A stretch of DNA of 64,000 nt, from positions 156,223-220,222 of the forward strand of contig NZ_JADBHF010000007.1 of assembly GCF_017808105.1 (NCBI RefSeq). The letters run 5' to 3'. A program made the position numbers and the translations under genes. The notes beneath the pieces were generated by a model. That model ran no database searches, was not told the origin of the DNA, and worked only from the letters and a program-made list of their open reading frames with translations. Numbering within the stretch: the first letter of the stretch is position 1; each line of letters begins with the position of its first letter. Origin of the DNA: Brevibacterium renqingii (GTDB lineage Bacteria; Actinomycetota; Actinomycetes; Actinomycetales; Brevibacteriaceae). Below, one piece after another: positions 54,214-63,920 of this stretch.

Positions 54214-55782
54214 ATGACAGTGAAGACCACTCACAGCTTTGACTACGTCGTCGTGGGCGGCGGCTCCGCCGGAGCCGCAGTGGCCGCACGGCTGAGCGAG
54301 GACCCCGAGGTCAGCGTCGGACTGCTCGAAGCCGGACCCACCGATGTCGGCGAGGACGTCATCCTCCGGCTCAACCGCTGGATGGAGCTCCTCGAATCCG
54401 GATTCGACTGGGACTACCCGATCGAGGAGCAGGAGCAGGGCAACTCGTTCATGCGCCACGCGCGGGCCAAGGTCCTCGGCGGCTGCTCCTCGCACAACTC
54501 CTGCATCGCCTTCTGGGCGCCGAAGGAGGACCTCGACGAGTGGGAGACCGAGCACGGCGCCGCCGGCTGGGGTTCGAAGGACACCTTCGGCCTGTACAAG
54601 AAGCTCGAGAACAACGAGCTACCCGGCGACCACCACGGCCACGACGGCCCGGTGCGCCTGATGAACGTGCCCGCGGTCGACCCCTGCGGCATCGCGCTCC
54701 TCGACGCCTGTGAGCAGGCGGGCATCCCCCGTGTGCAGTTCAACGAGGGCGAGACCGTCATCAACGGTGCGAACTTCTTCCAGGTCAACCGCAAGGACGA
54801 CGGCACCCGTTCGTCGTCCTCGGTGTCCTACCTGCACCCGATCCTCGACCGTGAGAACCTCACCATCCTCACCGACACTCAGGCCAAGGAGCTCGAGTTC
54901 GACGAGGACGACAACTGCACGGGCGTGCACGTGGTCAACAACGCCTTCGGCAAGACCACCCGCATCGAGGCGAAGCGGGAAGTCATCGTCTCCGCCGGTG
55001 CCATCAACACCCCGCAGCTGCTCATGCTCTCAGGGATCGGCCCGGCCGACCACCTCGCCGAGGTGGGCATCGACACTCGCGTGGATTCGCCGGGAGTCGG
55101 CGAGCACCTCGGCGACCACCCGGAGGCCGTGATCTCCTGGGAGGCCAAGAAGCCGATGGTCGAGGAGTCGACCCAGTGGTGGGAGATCGGCATCTTCTCC
55201 CCCACCGAGGAGGGACTCGATCGCCCGGACCTGATGATGCACTACGGTTCGGTGCCCTTCGACATGCACACGCTGCGCCAGGGATACAAGACCTCCGAGA
55301 ACTCGTTCTGCCTGACCCCGAACGTCACGCATGCGAAGTCGCGTGGCACCGTGCGTCTGCGCTCGAAGGACTTCCGCGACAAGCCGAAGGTCGATCCCCG
55401 CTACTTCACCGATCCCGAAGGCCACGACATCCGCGTCATGGTCGCCGGCATCAAGAAGGCCCGCGAGATCATCTCCCAGGACGCGATGTCCGAGTGGGCC
55501 GGTGAGGAGCTGTTCCCCGGCAAGGACGTCCAGTCCGATGAGCAGATCGCCGACTACGTCAAGCGCACCCACAACACCGTCTACCACCCGGTGGGCACGA
55601 CCCGCATGGGTGCGCCCGAGGACAGGATGTCGCCGCTGGATCCGCAGCTCAAGGTCAAGGGCGTGAACCGTCTGCGCGTCGTCGACGCCTCGGCGATGCC
55701 GGAGATCACCACCGTCAACCCGAACATCACCGTGATGATGATGGGCGAGAAGTGCGCGGAGATGATCAAGTCTGGTCAGTGA
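54214..55782 (+). CDS. betA: Choline dehydrogenase, GMC oxidoreductase
   Basis: 522 residues. FAD-binding VVVGGGSAGAAVAARLSED near residue 11, GMC signature 1 (AKVLGGCSSHNSCIAF), signature 2 (SAGAINTPQLLMLSGIG), and the catalytic His region HNTVYHPVGTTRMG, then DASAMPEITTVNPNITVMM at the end. It converts choline to betaine aldehyde, the step before BetB. Membrane-associated or cytosolic. RBS AAGGAG precedes ATG. Some GMC relatives use other alcohols; context favours choline. Confidence 0.9.
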   Translation: MTVKTTHSFDYVVVGGGSAGAAVAARLSEDPEVSVGLLEAGPTDVGEDVILRLNRWMELLESGFDWDYPIEEQEQGNSFMRHARAKVLGGCSSHNSCIAFWAPKEDLDEWETEHGAAGWGSKDTFGLYKKLENNELPGDHHGHDGPVRLMNVPAVDPCGIALLDACEQAGIPRVQFNEGETVINGANFFQVNRKDDGTRSSSSVSYLHPILDRENLTILTDTQAKELEFDEDDNCTGVHVVNNAFGKTTRIEAKREVIVSAGAINTPQLLMLSGIGPADHLAEVGIDTRVDSPGVGEHLGDHPEAVISWEAKKPMVEESTQWWEIGIFSPTEEGLDRPDLMMHYGSVPFDMHTLRQGYKTSENSFCLTPNVTHAKSRGTVRLRSKDFRDKPKVDPRYFTDPEGHDIRVMVAGIKKAREIISQDAMSEWAGEELFPGKDVQSDEQIADYVKRTHNTVYHPVGTTRMGAPEDRMSPLDPQLKVKGVNRLRVVDASAMPEITTVNPNITVMMMGEKCAEMIKSGQ

Positions 55783-55839
55783 CGGCTTCGCCTCGGGGCG
55801 GCTCTCCTGACACGAGCTGGCCCGGGGCGGCCGCCTGGA

Positions 55840-55888
55840 AAACGCCGTAGGGGCTGATGTGAGTTTCGCATCAGCCCCTACGGCGTTT
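55840..55888. terminator. Strong bidirectional hairpin between betA and betT
   Basis: AAACGCCGTAGGGGCTGATG pairs perfectly with its complement 9 bases later (20 bp). A T run follows on the plus side and an A run precedes it, so both converging genes can terminate here. Confidence 0.9.
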
Positions 55889-55897
55889 CTGTGCCGG

Positions 55898-57688
55898 TCA
55901 GCCGGCGGAGTCGTCCTCGGCGTAGCTTCTGCTGCCGGTGCGGCTGGCCAGCGTGCCGTGCCGCTTGCTCCGGTGGCGGGGCACCTCGATATAGGGGTCG
56001 CGGAACTCCGGCGCCGGTTCCTCGGCCTGCGGGCGGGTGACGACTTCCTCGTCTTCGTCGTATTCGTGGCTGAAGTCGTCATCGTCGGCGCTGCGGCGCT
56101 CGACCTCCTCGGGCGGGAGCACCTTCTTCCAGCGGCGCATCCGCACGCGTGGCAGCACGCCCGCATCTTCGCGCAGGGCTCGCATGAGCGCGTAGATCTG
56201 GAAGTAGGCGATGATGAAGAACGGCAGACCGACGAGGATGATCGTCGACTGGAGCGCTTCGAGTCCACCGGTTCCGGAGAAGACCAGCAGCGTGGCGGTG
56301 ACGACCGCGACGGCCAGAGCCCAGAAGATCCTCTGCGGCAGCGGGTTGAAGTCCTCATGCCCGTTGTTCATCGTGTCGACGACCAGCGCCGCGGAGTCGA
56401 CCGAGGTGACGAAGAAGATGATGACGAGGACGATCGCGATCACCGACATCGGCCCTGCCAGAGGATAGTGGTCGAGGAACGCGAAGAGCGCTCCCGGGAT
56501 GTCACCTTCCTTGACGACGCGGTCGACCAGTCCTCCGCCCTTGTTGAGCTCGATGTCGAACGAGGCGTATCCGAAGATGCCGAACCACAGGATCGAGAAC
56601 GCCGAGGGGACCGCGAGGACGCCGATGACGAACTGGCGGATGGTCCTGCCGCGGGAGATGCGGGCGATGAAGATGCCGACGAACGGCGACCAGGTGATCG
56701 TCCAGGCCCAGTAGAAGACCGTCCAGGTGTTCTGCCAGCCCGTGTTGGCGAAGGTGTCGTTCCACAGCGCCAGTTCGGGCAGCTGCTGGATGTAGGTGCC
56801 GAGCGATTCGAAGACGCCCTTGGCCATGAACAGGGTGGGGCCGAAGACGACGATGAAGATGAGCAGCAGCACCGCCATGACGATGTTGATGTTCGAGAGA
56901 ACCTTGATGCCCTTGTCCAGTCCCAGCGACACCGAGATCGTGGCCAGGCCGCAGACGACTCCGATGATGATCAGCTGCCACAGGGCGTTCTCCGGGATCC
57001 CGATCACCTGGGCCAGACCGCCGTTGATCTGCAGGGTGCCGAGTCCGATGGAGACGGCGATGCCGAAGACTGTGCCGATGATGGCGACGACGTCGATGAA
57101 CTTGCCGATGGGGCCGTGGATCCGCTCGCCGAGGATGGGCTGGAAGATCGAGCTCACCCGCGGGGGCAGGTTCCGTTTGTGGATGAAGTAGGCGAAGCAC
57201 AGGGCGGGCAGCGTGAAGATCGTCCACGTGTGCAGGGTGAAGTGGTAGTAGGTGAAGTTCATGGCGTCGACCGCGGCGGCCGGGGTGCCCGCCTCGATGC
57301 CGAGGGAGCCCCGTGGTGGGTCTCCGAAGTGGCTGACGGGTTCGGCGACGCCCCAGAACATGAGGATCGAGCCGATGCCGGCGGCGAAGAGCATCGCGAA
57401 CCAGGCGCCGTTCGAGTGCTCCGGCGGTTCGTCGTCGGGCCCGAGCTTCGCCCGACCGTACCGGGAGGCCGCGATGTAGATGAGGAAGCCGAGGAACACC
57501 GTGACGCCGAGGATGTAGAACCATCCGAGGTTCGTCAGCAGCCAGTCCGAGGCCACAGAGACGCCGGCGTCGAGCACATCTGTGAAGAAGATCGTTCCGA
57601 GGACGAAGAGGACGATCACGGCGGCGGAGGAGAAGAAGATGGCCGGGTTCGTGCGAAGTCTCAGCGCATCGTGCAGTCGATCAAGCAT
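55898..57688 (-). CDS. betT: BCCT family transporter (betaine/carnitine/choline)
   Basis: 596 residues, 12 helices. Family motifs: NGAWFAMLFAAGIGSILMFWGVAEP near residue 90, GLGTLQINGGLAQ, and the Trp-rich WAWTITWSPFVGIFIARISRGRTI near 340. The C-terminus is a 100-residue cytoplasmic acidic/basic tail, often the osmosensor in this family. I chose ATG at 57688, with AAGG upstream; the longer frame is possible. Transports a quaternary amine; the exact substrate is unclear but neighbours favour choline, carnitine or betaine. Confidence 0.88.
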   Translation of the reverse strand: MLDRLHDALRLRTNPAIFFSSAAVIVLFVLGTIFFTDVLDAGVSVASDWLLTNLGWFYILGVTVFLGFLIYIAASRYGRAKLGPDDEPPEHSNGAWFAMLFAAGIGSILMFWGVAEPVSHFGDPPRGSLGIEAGTPAAAVDAMNFTYYHFTLHTWTIFTLPALCFAYFIHKRNLPPRVSSIFQPILGERIHGPIGKFIDVVAIIGTVFGIAVSIGLGTLQINGGLAQVIGIPENALWQLIIIGVVCGLATISVSLGLDKGIKVLSNINIVMAVLLLIFIVVFGPTLFMAKGVFESLGTYIQQLPELALWNDTFANTGWQNTWTVFYWAWTITWSPFVGIFIARISRGRTIRQFVIGVLAVPSAFSILWFGIFGYASFDIELNKGGGLVDRVVKEGDIPGALFAFLDHYPLAGPMSVIAIVLVIIFFVTSVDSAALVVDTMNNGHEDFNPLPQRIFWALAVAVVTATLLVFSGTGGLEALQSTIILVGLPFFIIAYFQIYALMRALREDAGVLPRVRMRRWKKVLPPEEVERRSADDDDFSHEYDEDEEVVTRPQAEEPAPEFRDPYIEVPRHRSKRHGTLASRTGSRSYAEDDSAG

Positions 57689-57794
57689 TTGCGGAACCTT
57701 CCGTAGTGATGTTCCGCCCACCATACCCATGAGCAACGCGGATTAGTGCGATCTCTGCGAAGAAACATGGTGTCTGGCCAGCAGAGGTGCTTCC

Positions 57795-58580
57795 TCAGCG
57801 CCCCTGCCAGATCGGCTCGCGCTTCTCCGCGAAGGCCCGTGATCCTTCGAGCGAATCGTCCGATTCCAGCATCGCCCGGTAGCCGTCCAGCTGGCCCGAG
57901 CGCATGAGGGCGAAGCCGTCGGCGACGCTGAGGGTCTGTGTCGCCGATACGACTTCCTTGATCGCGCGCAGGGCCAGGGGCGCGCCGCGGCCGATCTGCT
58001 CGGCAAGCTCGAGAGCGGCGCTGACGACCTCCGCCGGCTCGACTGTGCGGTTGGTCAGGCCCCAGCGTTCGGCCTCGGCGGCGGTCATTCGGCGTCCCGA
58101 CATGAGCATCTCCATGGCCACGGCCTGCGGCAGCAGCTGGGGCAGGCGCAGGACTCCCCCGGAGTCGGCGATCATGCCCAGCTGCACCTCGGGCAGAGCG
58201 AATTCCGCCTCCGATGAGGCGACGATCAGGTCCGCGGCCAGGGCGAGTTCGAAACCGCCGCCGAGTGCCAGACCGTTGACCGCGGCGATGATCGGCTTCG
58301 TCCGATCGAAGTATTCGGTGAGTCCCGCGAAGCCCCCCGGTCCATGGTCGGCGTCGACGGCTTCGCCCTCGGCTGCGGCTTTGAGATCCCAGCCGGCGCT
58401 GAAGAAGCGGCCGCCGGCGCCGGTGAGCACTGCCACTCGCAGCTCGGGATCGGATTCGAATTCGGAGAAGGCCGCAAACAGCGCTCGGCTGGTGGCCACA
58501 TCGACGGCGTTGGCCTTCGGCCGGTCGAGCGTGATGAGCGCCGTCGTGCCGATGGTCTCCATGTTCACTGCTTCTGTCAT
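57795..58580 (-). CDS. caiD: Crotonobetainyl-CoA hydratase (carnitinyl-CoA dehydratase) CaiD-like
   Basis: 261 residues. Almost all of the CaiD core is recognisable: [26 protein letters not shown] near residue 58, [56 protein letters not shown] and [12 protein letters not shown] at the end, which closely follow E. coli CaiD. It adds or removes water on crotonobetainyl-CoA. It overlaps the synthetase stop (ATGA). Other enoyl-CoA hydratases share parts of this pattern, but the match is stronger for CaiD. Confidence 0.85.
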   Translation of the reverse strand: MTEAVNMETIGTTALITLDRPKANAVDVATSRALFAAFSEFESDPELRVAVLTGAGGRFFSAGWDLKAAAEGEAVDADHGPGGFAGLTEYFDRTKPIIAAVNGLALGGGFELALAADLIVASSEAEFALPEVQLGMIADSGGVLRLPQLLPQAVAMEMLMSGRRMTAAEAERWGLTNRTVEPAEVVSAALELAEQIGRGAPLALRAIKEVVSATQTLSVADGFALMRSGQLDGYRAMLESDDSLEGSRAFAEKREPIWQGR

Positions 58581-60790
58581 CTCAGTTCCCTCACTGGTTC
58601 GTCGGTTGGTCTCTGTGCGGCTCCCGCATATCGCAGGAGCACGTCGACGGCCACCGCTCCGTCGCCGGAGGCCTCGGCTCGTTCGGCGCCGGCGGTCTCG
58701 GCCGCGGCGGTGCTGGCGGCCTCAGGGCTTTCGGCGCCAGCGGTTCCGGCTGAGGCGGCGCGGAGGATGAGCGGATTGATCTCGAGCTCGGACACCGTGC
58801 CGTCTGCCAGCGCCCAGTCGACGATGGCAGTGATCGCGCGCACGGCGGCATCGACATCGGCTCGCGGTCTGCCGCGGGCGCCGTCGAGCACGGGCCACAG
58901 CCGCAGAGCGCGGAGGGCCGCATGGATCTCCTCTGCTCGCACGGGCAGCAGCAGGGAGACGAAGTCGCGGACCACTTCGACGAGAGTGCCGCCCACGCCG
59001 AGGGTGAGCACCGGACCGAATATCGGGTCCGTGCGCAGCCCGACGACGAGTTCGGCCACCCCGTCGGCGACCATGTGCTCGATGAGGAACCGAGTGCCGA
59101 TGCCCTCCATCGCGGTGACCGCCTTGATGACCTCGTCTTCGTTCATCAGGCCCACGCGCACGCCGCCGTGGTCGGATTTGTGCGCCATGACCGGCTGGAC
59201 GACCTTCGCAGCGACAGGGAAGCCGAGGGCGCCGGCTGCGTCAGCGGCGTCGCGCGCACTGTCGACGACCCGGCCGACGGGAACCGGCACCCCGGATGCG
59301 GCGAGCATCCGCTTCGCGCTGTCCTCATCGGTCTGAGCATGTCGCGCCGACTGGCGGGCGGCCTCGGCGGTGGAGGCACCGGACGGGTGGGCAGGAAGCA
59401 AGGGCAGCACGGGTCTGGCACGCGCGGCGGAGATGCCCGCTGCGATGCGAATGGCGGTCATGGCCTCCCGGACGCCGTGCAGGGGTGCGATGCCGTGGTC
59501 GATGAGTTCGACTGCCTCTTCGTCCGGCAGACCTTCGGGCAGCGAGGTGATCACGGCCGCGGGCGCGGGGCGCTGCGCGTGAGCGGCGATGAACGCGCGC
59601 AGCGTCCCGCGCCAGATCTGCGGGTCGGCGCGGTCGTGCCGGGGAACGTCCACGGCCAGAGCGTGCAGGTCCGAGCCGGCCGTGAGCAGGTGGGCGAAGC
59701 AGCGCTGCTGTGCTTCTTCGTCGCCCCAGATGAAGGTCTGGTAGTCCAAGGGGTTGCGGACGTGCACGCGCGGTCCCAGAGTCTCTCGCAGGCCCCGGGC
59801 GGTGCTCTCAGGCAGTTCGGGCATGCTCACTCCGGCGGCCTCGGCGGCATCGGCCAGCAGCGCCGCTTCCCCTCCTGAACAGCTGGCCGAGGTCAGCGTC
59901 GGTGCGTTCAGGGGGCCGTGGACGTGGAGGAGCATGAGGGTTTCGATGAAGGTCGGCAGGTCGGGGCCTCGACCGATCCCGAGGCGGGCGAAGAGCGCAT
60001 CGACGAGCACATCGGGGCTGCCGAAGGAGTTCGTGTGGCTGAGGTTCGCCTGTTCGCCGAGGGCCGAGGTGCCGGATTTGAGCGCGATGATCGGCACATT
60101 GCGCTCACGGGCCTGCATCGCCAGTGCTTCGAGTTCATGGATGTCGCCCAGAGCTTCGAGGTGCAGGCCGATGGCGCTGATCCGGTCATCGGCGAGTAGG
60201 CCTGTGGCCAGGTCGGGCGCCGACAGCGCCGCGCTGTTGCCCAGGGTGGCCAGGAATGCCAGCGGCAGTCCCCGTCGCTGCATGCTGATGTTCTGTGCGA
60301 TGTTGCCGCTCTGCGTGATCACGGCGACCCCGGTCTCGACGCGGCGTCCACCGTGTTCGTCCGGCCACAGAGCGGCTCCGTCGAGGTAGTCGATGATGCC
60401 GATGCAGTTCGGTCCGATCAGCGGCATGTCCCCCGCCGCGGCGACGAGATCGGCCTGCAGCTGAGCGCCGGCCTCGTCGTCCTCGGCGAATCCGGAGGCG
60501 TGGCAGATCGCGCCTCCGACGTCAGCCTCGGCGAGTTCGGCGACGATTCCCGGGGCCGCCGAGGCGGGCACGGCGACCAGAGCGGCGTCCGGGGTGCCGG
60601 GCAGTTCCGCCACGGACGGATAGCAGGGAAGTCCGCCGAGGGTCTGCCTGCCCGGGTTGACCGGCCAGATCGGTCCGTCGAAACCGATCTGCAGGCTCTG
60701 TTCGATCGCTTTGGCGGCGGTTGCGCCGCCGATGACGGCGATGGTGCGCGGTTTGAGGCAGCGTTCGAGTCGTGTCCGGTCGACCATCAT
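58577..60790 (-). CDS. NDP-forming acyl-CoA synthetase (acetate-CoA ligase family)
   Basis: 737 residues. The CoA-binding domain ([24 protein letters not shown]) is first, followed by a succinyl-CoA-ligase-like region with GPNCIGIID and [11 protein letters not shown], the phosphohistidine region [13 protein letters not shown], and a C-terminal ATP-grasp part ([25 protein letters not shown] and [16 protein letters not shown]). It makes an acyl-CoA from an acid with ATP or GTP and ADP/GDP release. In this cluster it most likely activates carnitine, crotonobetaine or gamma-butyrobetaine, replacing CaiC/CaiB; this role is inference. Confidence 0.8.
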   Translation of the reverse strand: MMVDRTRLERCLKPRTIAVIGGATAAKAIEQSLQIGFDGPIWPVNPGRQTLGGLPCYPSVAELPGTPDAALVAVPASAAPGIVAELAEADVGGAICHASGFAEDDEAGAQLQADLVAAAGDMPLIGPNCIGIIDYLDGAALWPDEHGGRRVETGVAVITQSGNIAQNISMQRRGLPLAFLATLGNSAALSAPDLATGLLADDRISAIGLHLEALGDIHELEALAMQARERNVPIIALKSGTSALGEQANLSHTNSFGSPDVLVDALFARLGIGRGPDLPTFIETLMLLHVHGPLNAPTLTSASCSGGEAALLADAAEAAGVSMPELPESTARGLRETLGPRVHVRNPLDYQTFIWGDEEAQQRCFAHLLTAGSDLHALAVDVPRHDRADPQIWRGTLRAFIAAHAQRPAPAAVITSLPEGLPDEEAVELIDHGIAPLHGVREAMTAIRIAAGISAARARPVLPLLPAHPSGASTAEAARQSARHAQTDEDSAKRMLAASGVPVPVGRVVDSARDAADAAGALGFPVAAKVVQPVMAHKSDHGGVRVGLMNEDEVIKAVTAMEGIGTRFLIEHMVADGVAELVVGLRTDPIFGPVLTLGVGGTLVEVVRDFVSLLLPVRAEEIHAALRALRLWPVLDGARGRPRADVDAAVRAITAIVDWALADGTVSELEINPLILRAASAGTAGAESPEAASTAAAETAGAERAEASGDGAVAVDVLLRYAGAAQRPTDEPVRELR

Positions 60791-61947
60791 GCGCCCAGGG
60801 GTCTCAGCAGGGACCGGGAGATGATGTGCCGCTGGATCTCACTGGTGCCGTCCCAGATGCGTTCGACGCGCGCATCGCGCCAGAAGCGTTCGATGGGCAG
60901 TTCGCTCATCAGACCCATGCCGCCGAAGATCTGCACCGCCTGGTCGGTGATCCGGCCCAAGGCTTCGGAGGCGAAGAGCTTGGCCATGGCGGCGTCGCGG
61001 TTCGACATGCGGTCGTGCTGGAGGCGGCTGGCGGCCTGCAGCGTCAGCAGCTCTGCGGCTTCGACGTCGGTGGCCATGTCGGCCAGTTGGAATCCCACAC
61101 CTTGGAACCGTCCGATCGACTGGCCGAACTGTTCGCGTTCGGCCGCCCAACGGGTGGCCATGTCGAGCACCCGGCGGCTGCGACCGACGCTGGTGGCCGC
61201 GACGCTGAGCCGGCTGGCTCCCAGCCATTCGTCCATGAGGTCGAAGCCGTGCCCCTCCTCGCCGAGCCGCTGAGTCGCCGGGATGCGGCAGTCGACGAAG
61301 GAGAGCTCGCACTGGTGGTATCCGCGATGGGACACGCTCGCCGAACCACGGGTGACTTCGAATCCGGGGGTGTCCATGTCGACGAGGAACGCGGTGATGA
61401 GGTTGCGCGTCCCTCGCGGGGTCTCCTCAGTGCCGGTGGCGGCGAAGAGGATGACGAAGTCGGCGGCGTCGGCGTGGCTGATGAAGTGCTTGGTGCCGTT
61501 GATGATGTAGTCATCGCCGTCGCGGACGGCGCGCGTGCTCATAGAGCGCACGTCCGATCCCGCGCCCGGTTCAGTCATGGCCAGACAGTCATGGCGTTCG
61601 CCGCGGACTGTCGGCAGCAGGTAGCGTTCGCGCTGTTCGCCTTTACAGGCTTCGAGGATATTGCTCGGTCGGGCCACGAGCATCTGCAGGGCGAAGCTCG
61701 TCTTGCCGAACTCGCGCTCGGCCAGTGTCAGGCTGATGGGGTCGAGGCCGCCGCCGCCGATCTCCTCGGGCATGTTCGCGGCATAGAGTCCGGCGTCCAA
61801 TGCCCGGGTGCGGATCTGTTCGGCAAGTCCTTCGGGCAGTTCGTCGAGTCGTTCGACCTCGTCTTCATAGGGCATGAGTTCGCGTTCGACGAACTGTCGG
61901 ACGGTGTCAGCCACCGCTTGCTGTTCGATATCGAGTGAGAAGTCCAT
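60787..61947 (-). CDS. Acyl-CoA dehydrogenase (CaiA-like candidate)
   Basis: 386 residues with MTEPGAGSDVRSMSTRAV and WAAEREQFGQSIGRFQ and IWDGTSEIQRHIISRSLL, standard for the family, so FAD and electron-transfer to ETF are expected. The catalytic-Glu position of MCAD-type enzymes holds Asp (DGTSEIQ), while a Glu in DEWLGASR could serve as base, as in isovaleryl-type enzymes. It could reduce crotonobetainyl-CoA or oxidise gamma-butyrobetainyl-CoA. Overlaps the synthetase start by ATGA. Confidence 0.85.
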   Translation of the reverse strand: MDFSLDIEQQAVADTVRQFVERELMPYEDEVERLDELPEGLAEQIRTRALDAGLYAANMPEEIGGGGLDPISLTLAEREFGKTSFALQMLVARPSNILEACKGEQRERYLLPTVRGERHDCLAMTEPGAGSDVRSMSTRAVRDGDDYIINGTKHFISHADAADFVILFAATGTEETPRGTRNLITAFLVDMDTPGFEVTRGSASVSHRGYHQCELSFVDCRIPATQRLGEEGHGFDLMDEWLGASRLSVAATSVGRSRRVLDMATRWAAEREQFGQSIGRFQGVGFQLADMATDVEAAELLTLQAASRLQHDRMSNRDAAMAKLFASEALGRITDQAVQIFGGMGLMSELPIERFWRDARVERIWDGTSEIQRHIISRSLLRPLGA

Positions 61948-61982
61948 TCCGGTGTCCTCCTGGCGGTGTCGGTGAGGCAGGT

Positions 61983-62531
61983 TCAGCGGCGGCGGATACC
62001 CATGGGGCGGCCGACGAAGGCGGGGCGCTCGAGGTGGGCGTGGGCTTTCGACAGCTCCTCGAGTCGGCGCCCCAGCCAGTCGGGCATTGCGGCCGAGCGG
62101 CCGATTCCGGTGTCGACGTGCACGAGCAGCTGCTCTCCGGCGGCAACGGTCTCTCCGGTTTCGCAGTTGTCCATGGTGTGCAGGATATGCACCCGTTTGG
62201 CGTCGAGGTCGAGGACGGCCAAAGAGAGTTCGAGCTGGTCGCCTCGGCGGGCCTGCGCGATGTTGTGGATGTGCGTTTCGACGGTGAAGAGGGAATGGCC
62301 GGCAGCCCGGTAGTCCTCGTCGATGCCGATGAAGCGGAAGAACGCGTCGGCGCTGTGGCCGAATGCCAGAAGGTAGCTCGATTCGCTCATGTGGTCGTTG
62401 TAGTCGACCCAGGACCCGGGCACGTCTGTCCGGTAGAGCACGAGCGGGGCAGGCAGTTCACGTCCGCTCTGCCATTCCATGCTTCCCGTTCCTTCGAAGG
62501 GGGTTCTGATCCGCCCAGCACCGTCGGTCAC
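61983..62531 (-). CDS. Hotdog thioesterase, betainyl-CoA thioesterase (CdhB)-like
   Basis: 182 residues. The strand-helix core LVLYRTDVPGSWVDYNDHMSESSYL near 20-45, then SLFTVETHIHNIAQARRGDQLEL and LLVHVDTGIGR, matches the thioesterase domain found alone (CdhB) or fused to carnitine dehydrogenase. It would release glycine betaine from betainyl-CoA. Start GTG at 62531 has AAAGGAG upstream and lies about 40 bases from a strong promoter; the longer frame to 62561 would cover that promoter. First gene of the operon. Confidence 0.78.
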   Translation of the reverse strand: MTDGAGRIRTPFEGTGSMEWQSGRELPAPLVLYRTDVPGSWVDYNDHMSESSYLLAFGHSADAFFRFIGIDEDYRAAGHSLFTVETHIHNIAQARRGDQLELSLAVLDLDAKRVHILHTMDNCETGETVAAGEQLLVHVDTGIGRSAAMPDWLGRRLEELSKAHAHLERPAFVGRPMGIRRR

Positions 62532-62572
62532 GTTTCGCTCTCCTTTACGCACACTCTGCAATCTGACTACAC

Positions 62573-62602
62573 ATTATGCGAAGCAGCCGTGCGGGCTGTC
62601 AA
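62573..62602 (-). promoter_or_regulatory. Strong minus-strand promoter of the carnitine-like operon
   Basis: On the minus strand, TTGACA (62597-62602) is followed by 18 bases and CATAAT (62573-62578), near-consensus for the main sigma factor. It lies 42 bases before the thioesterase GTG. The divergent IclR gene starts 72 bases the other way. Confidence 0.8.
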
Positions 62603-62673
62603 TGCCCGCTGTCCGAGCGCATCCCTGATACGGTGCTAGAGCGCGGGCCGCGCCTGGACGTGAGGGAGTGTGA

Positions 62674-63456
62674 ATGGCTCAGCAACCGGACATCGAAGCC
62701 GCGGGATCTGCCGGCCGCATCCAGTCCGTGGAACGGGCGATCGCGCTCATGGAGGCCATCGCCTCCGGCCCCGAACAGGGCTCCACCGTCGCCGAGGCGG
62801 CCGATGCCTGCGGGATCAACCGTGCGACCGCATGGCGGCTGCTGGCGACCCTTGAGCACAGTCATTACGTGGAGAAGGATCCCTTCACGAACCGCTATAC
62901 GATCGGGTTCGCCGTCAATCGACTTGCGAGGAGCGCCGGCATCGATCGCCTCATCAATCGGTGTCACCCGATCCTCACGCGCTTGAGTCAGGAGACCGGG
63001 GAGACCGCCAGTCTCGCCGTTCCCCGCGAGCTCGGGCTCACCTATGTCGACGAGGTGGTCCCGCCCAGTCTCATGACCGTCCGGTGGATCGGACGCAAGG
63101 TCTCACTCCATGCGACTTCCGCAGGCAAAGCGATGTTGGCGTGGCTGCCGTACAGTGAAGTCCGCTCGGTGCTGTCAGCACCGCTGACCGGTCATACCGA
63201 GGCCACTCATACGGAGACGGATGAGCTCGAAGCCGAGCTCGAGGAGATACGCGAATCCGGCTACAGCATCGCAGCGGGCGAACTCGAGCAGGGCGTGCAT
63301 GGCGTCTCCGCGGCCATTCGTGACCGGCAGCGCTCCCCTATCGGGGTGATCAGCATCTGGGGGCCACAGGAGCGGATCCCGCATGAGAGGTTCGCCGAGC
63401 TCGGCGCTCTCGTCGTCTCTGCCGCGCTCGAGGCGGTCGGCGACGCCGCGGGCTGA
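62674..63456 (+). CDS. IclR-family transcription regulator
   Basis: 260 residues. N-terminal winged HTH: IQSVERAIALMEAIASG and GINRATAWRLLATLE, then the ligand-binding domain with SLHATSAGKAMLAWLP and GYSIAAGELEQGVHGVSAAI. IclR proteins act on catabolic operons and bind small acids. It diverges from the thioesterase operon and very likely controls it, binding a site in 62562-62673; ligand could be a carnitine-related acid or betaine. ATG after GAGGGAG. Confidence 0.9.
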   Translation: MAQQPDIEAAGSAGRIQSVERAIALMEAIASGPEQGSTVAEAADACGINRATAWRLLATLEHSHYVEKDPFTNRYTIGFAVNRLARSAGIDRLINRCHPILTRLSQETGETASLAVPRELGLTYVDEVVPPSLMTVRWIGRKVSLHATSAGKAMLAWLPYSEVRSVLSAPLTGHTEATHTETDELEAELEEIRESGYSIAAGELEQGVHGVSAAIRDRQRSPIGVISIWGPQERIPHERFAELGALVVSAALEAVGDAAG

Positions 63457-63555
63457 TCCACGGCAATCGGGGGTTGGTGCCATTCAGGTACCCACGCCGG
63501 CGATCATACGAACGTGGGGTCAATGATCAGAATGTGGACGCCACGAATGTGAATA

Positions 63556-63595
63556 CAAAAAGAGGGGACATCCCAAACAGGATGCCCCCTCTTCC
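63556..63595 (-). terminator. rRNA operon terminator
   Basis: On the minus strand AGAGGGGGCATCC and GGATGTCCCCTCT pair around a short TGTTTG loop, followed by TTTTTG. It stands just 3' of the 5S gene. Confidence 0.9.
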
Positions 63596-63605
63596 AACAA
63601 ATTAT

Positions 63606-63723
63606 TGCGGCAGTCACCTACTCTCCCACAACCACCAAGTTGCAGTACCATCAGCGCGAATGGGCTTAGCTACCGGGATCGGAACGGTTAACCGGGCGTT
63701 TCCCCACCACTATCACCACCGCA
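63606..63723 (-). rRNA. rrf: 5S ribosomal RNA
   Basis: The minus strand reads GTGGTGGGGAAACGCCC, then AGCTAAGCCC, GCGCTGATGGTACTG and GTGGGAGAGTAGG, the conserved actinobacterial 5S sequence. The two ends, TGCGG and CCGCA, pair to close stem I, giving about 118 nt. Confidence 0.95.
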
Positions 63724-63920
63724 AAACCAACAAACCACCACCACAACCCCACAAAAAAGGGGTTTATAGGCGGTAGTGGTCCAAGAACCGCACAGCGAAC
63801 GCGAACACCAACACAATCATGCAACACACCACCCACACAAAAGAGGGGCAGCACAACACTTTTCTCAACATCACCACAAAAGAATGATCAAGACACACGC
63901 ACCAACCCCCACAAAAAAGA

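Noticed and set aside
9600..60600. Recurring CGCCGAGGCGG-like words across the window
   Set aside because: They occur mainly inside genes as GCC GAG GCG codons in all frames, so codon use explains them.
63474..63776. 100-codon frame over the 5S gene
   Set aside because: It overlaps the 5S rRNA and its terminator, which are well supported.
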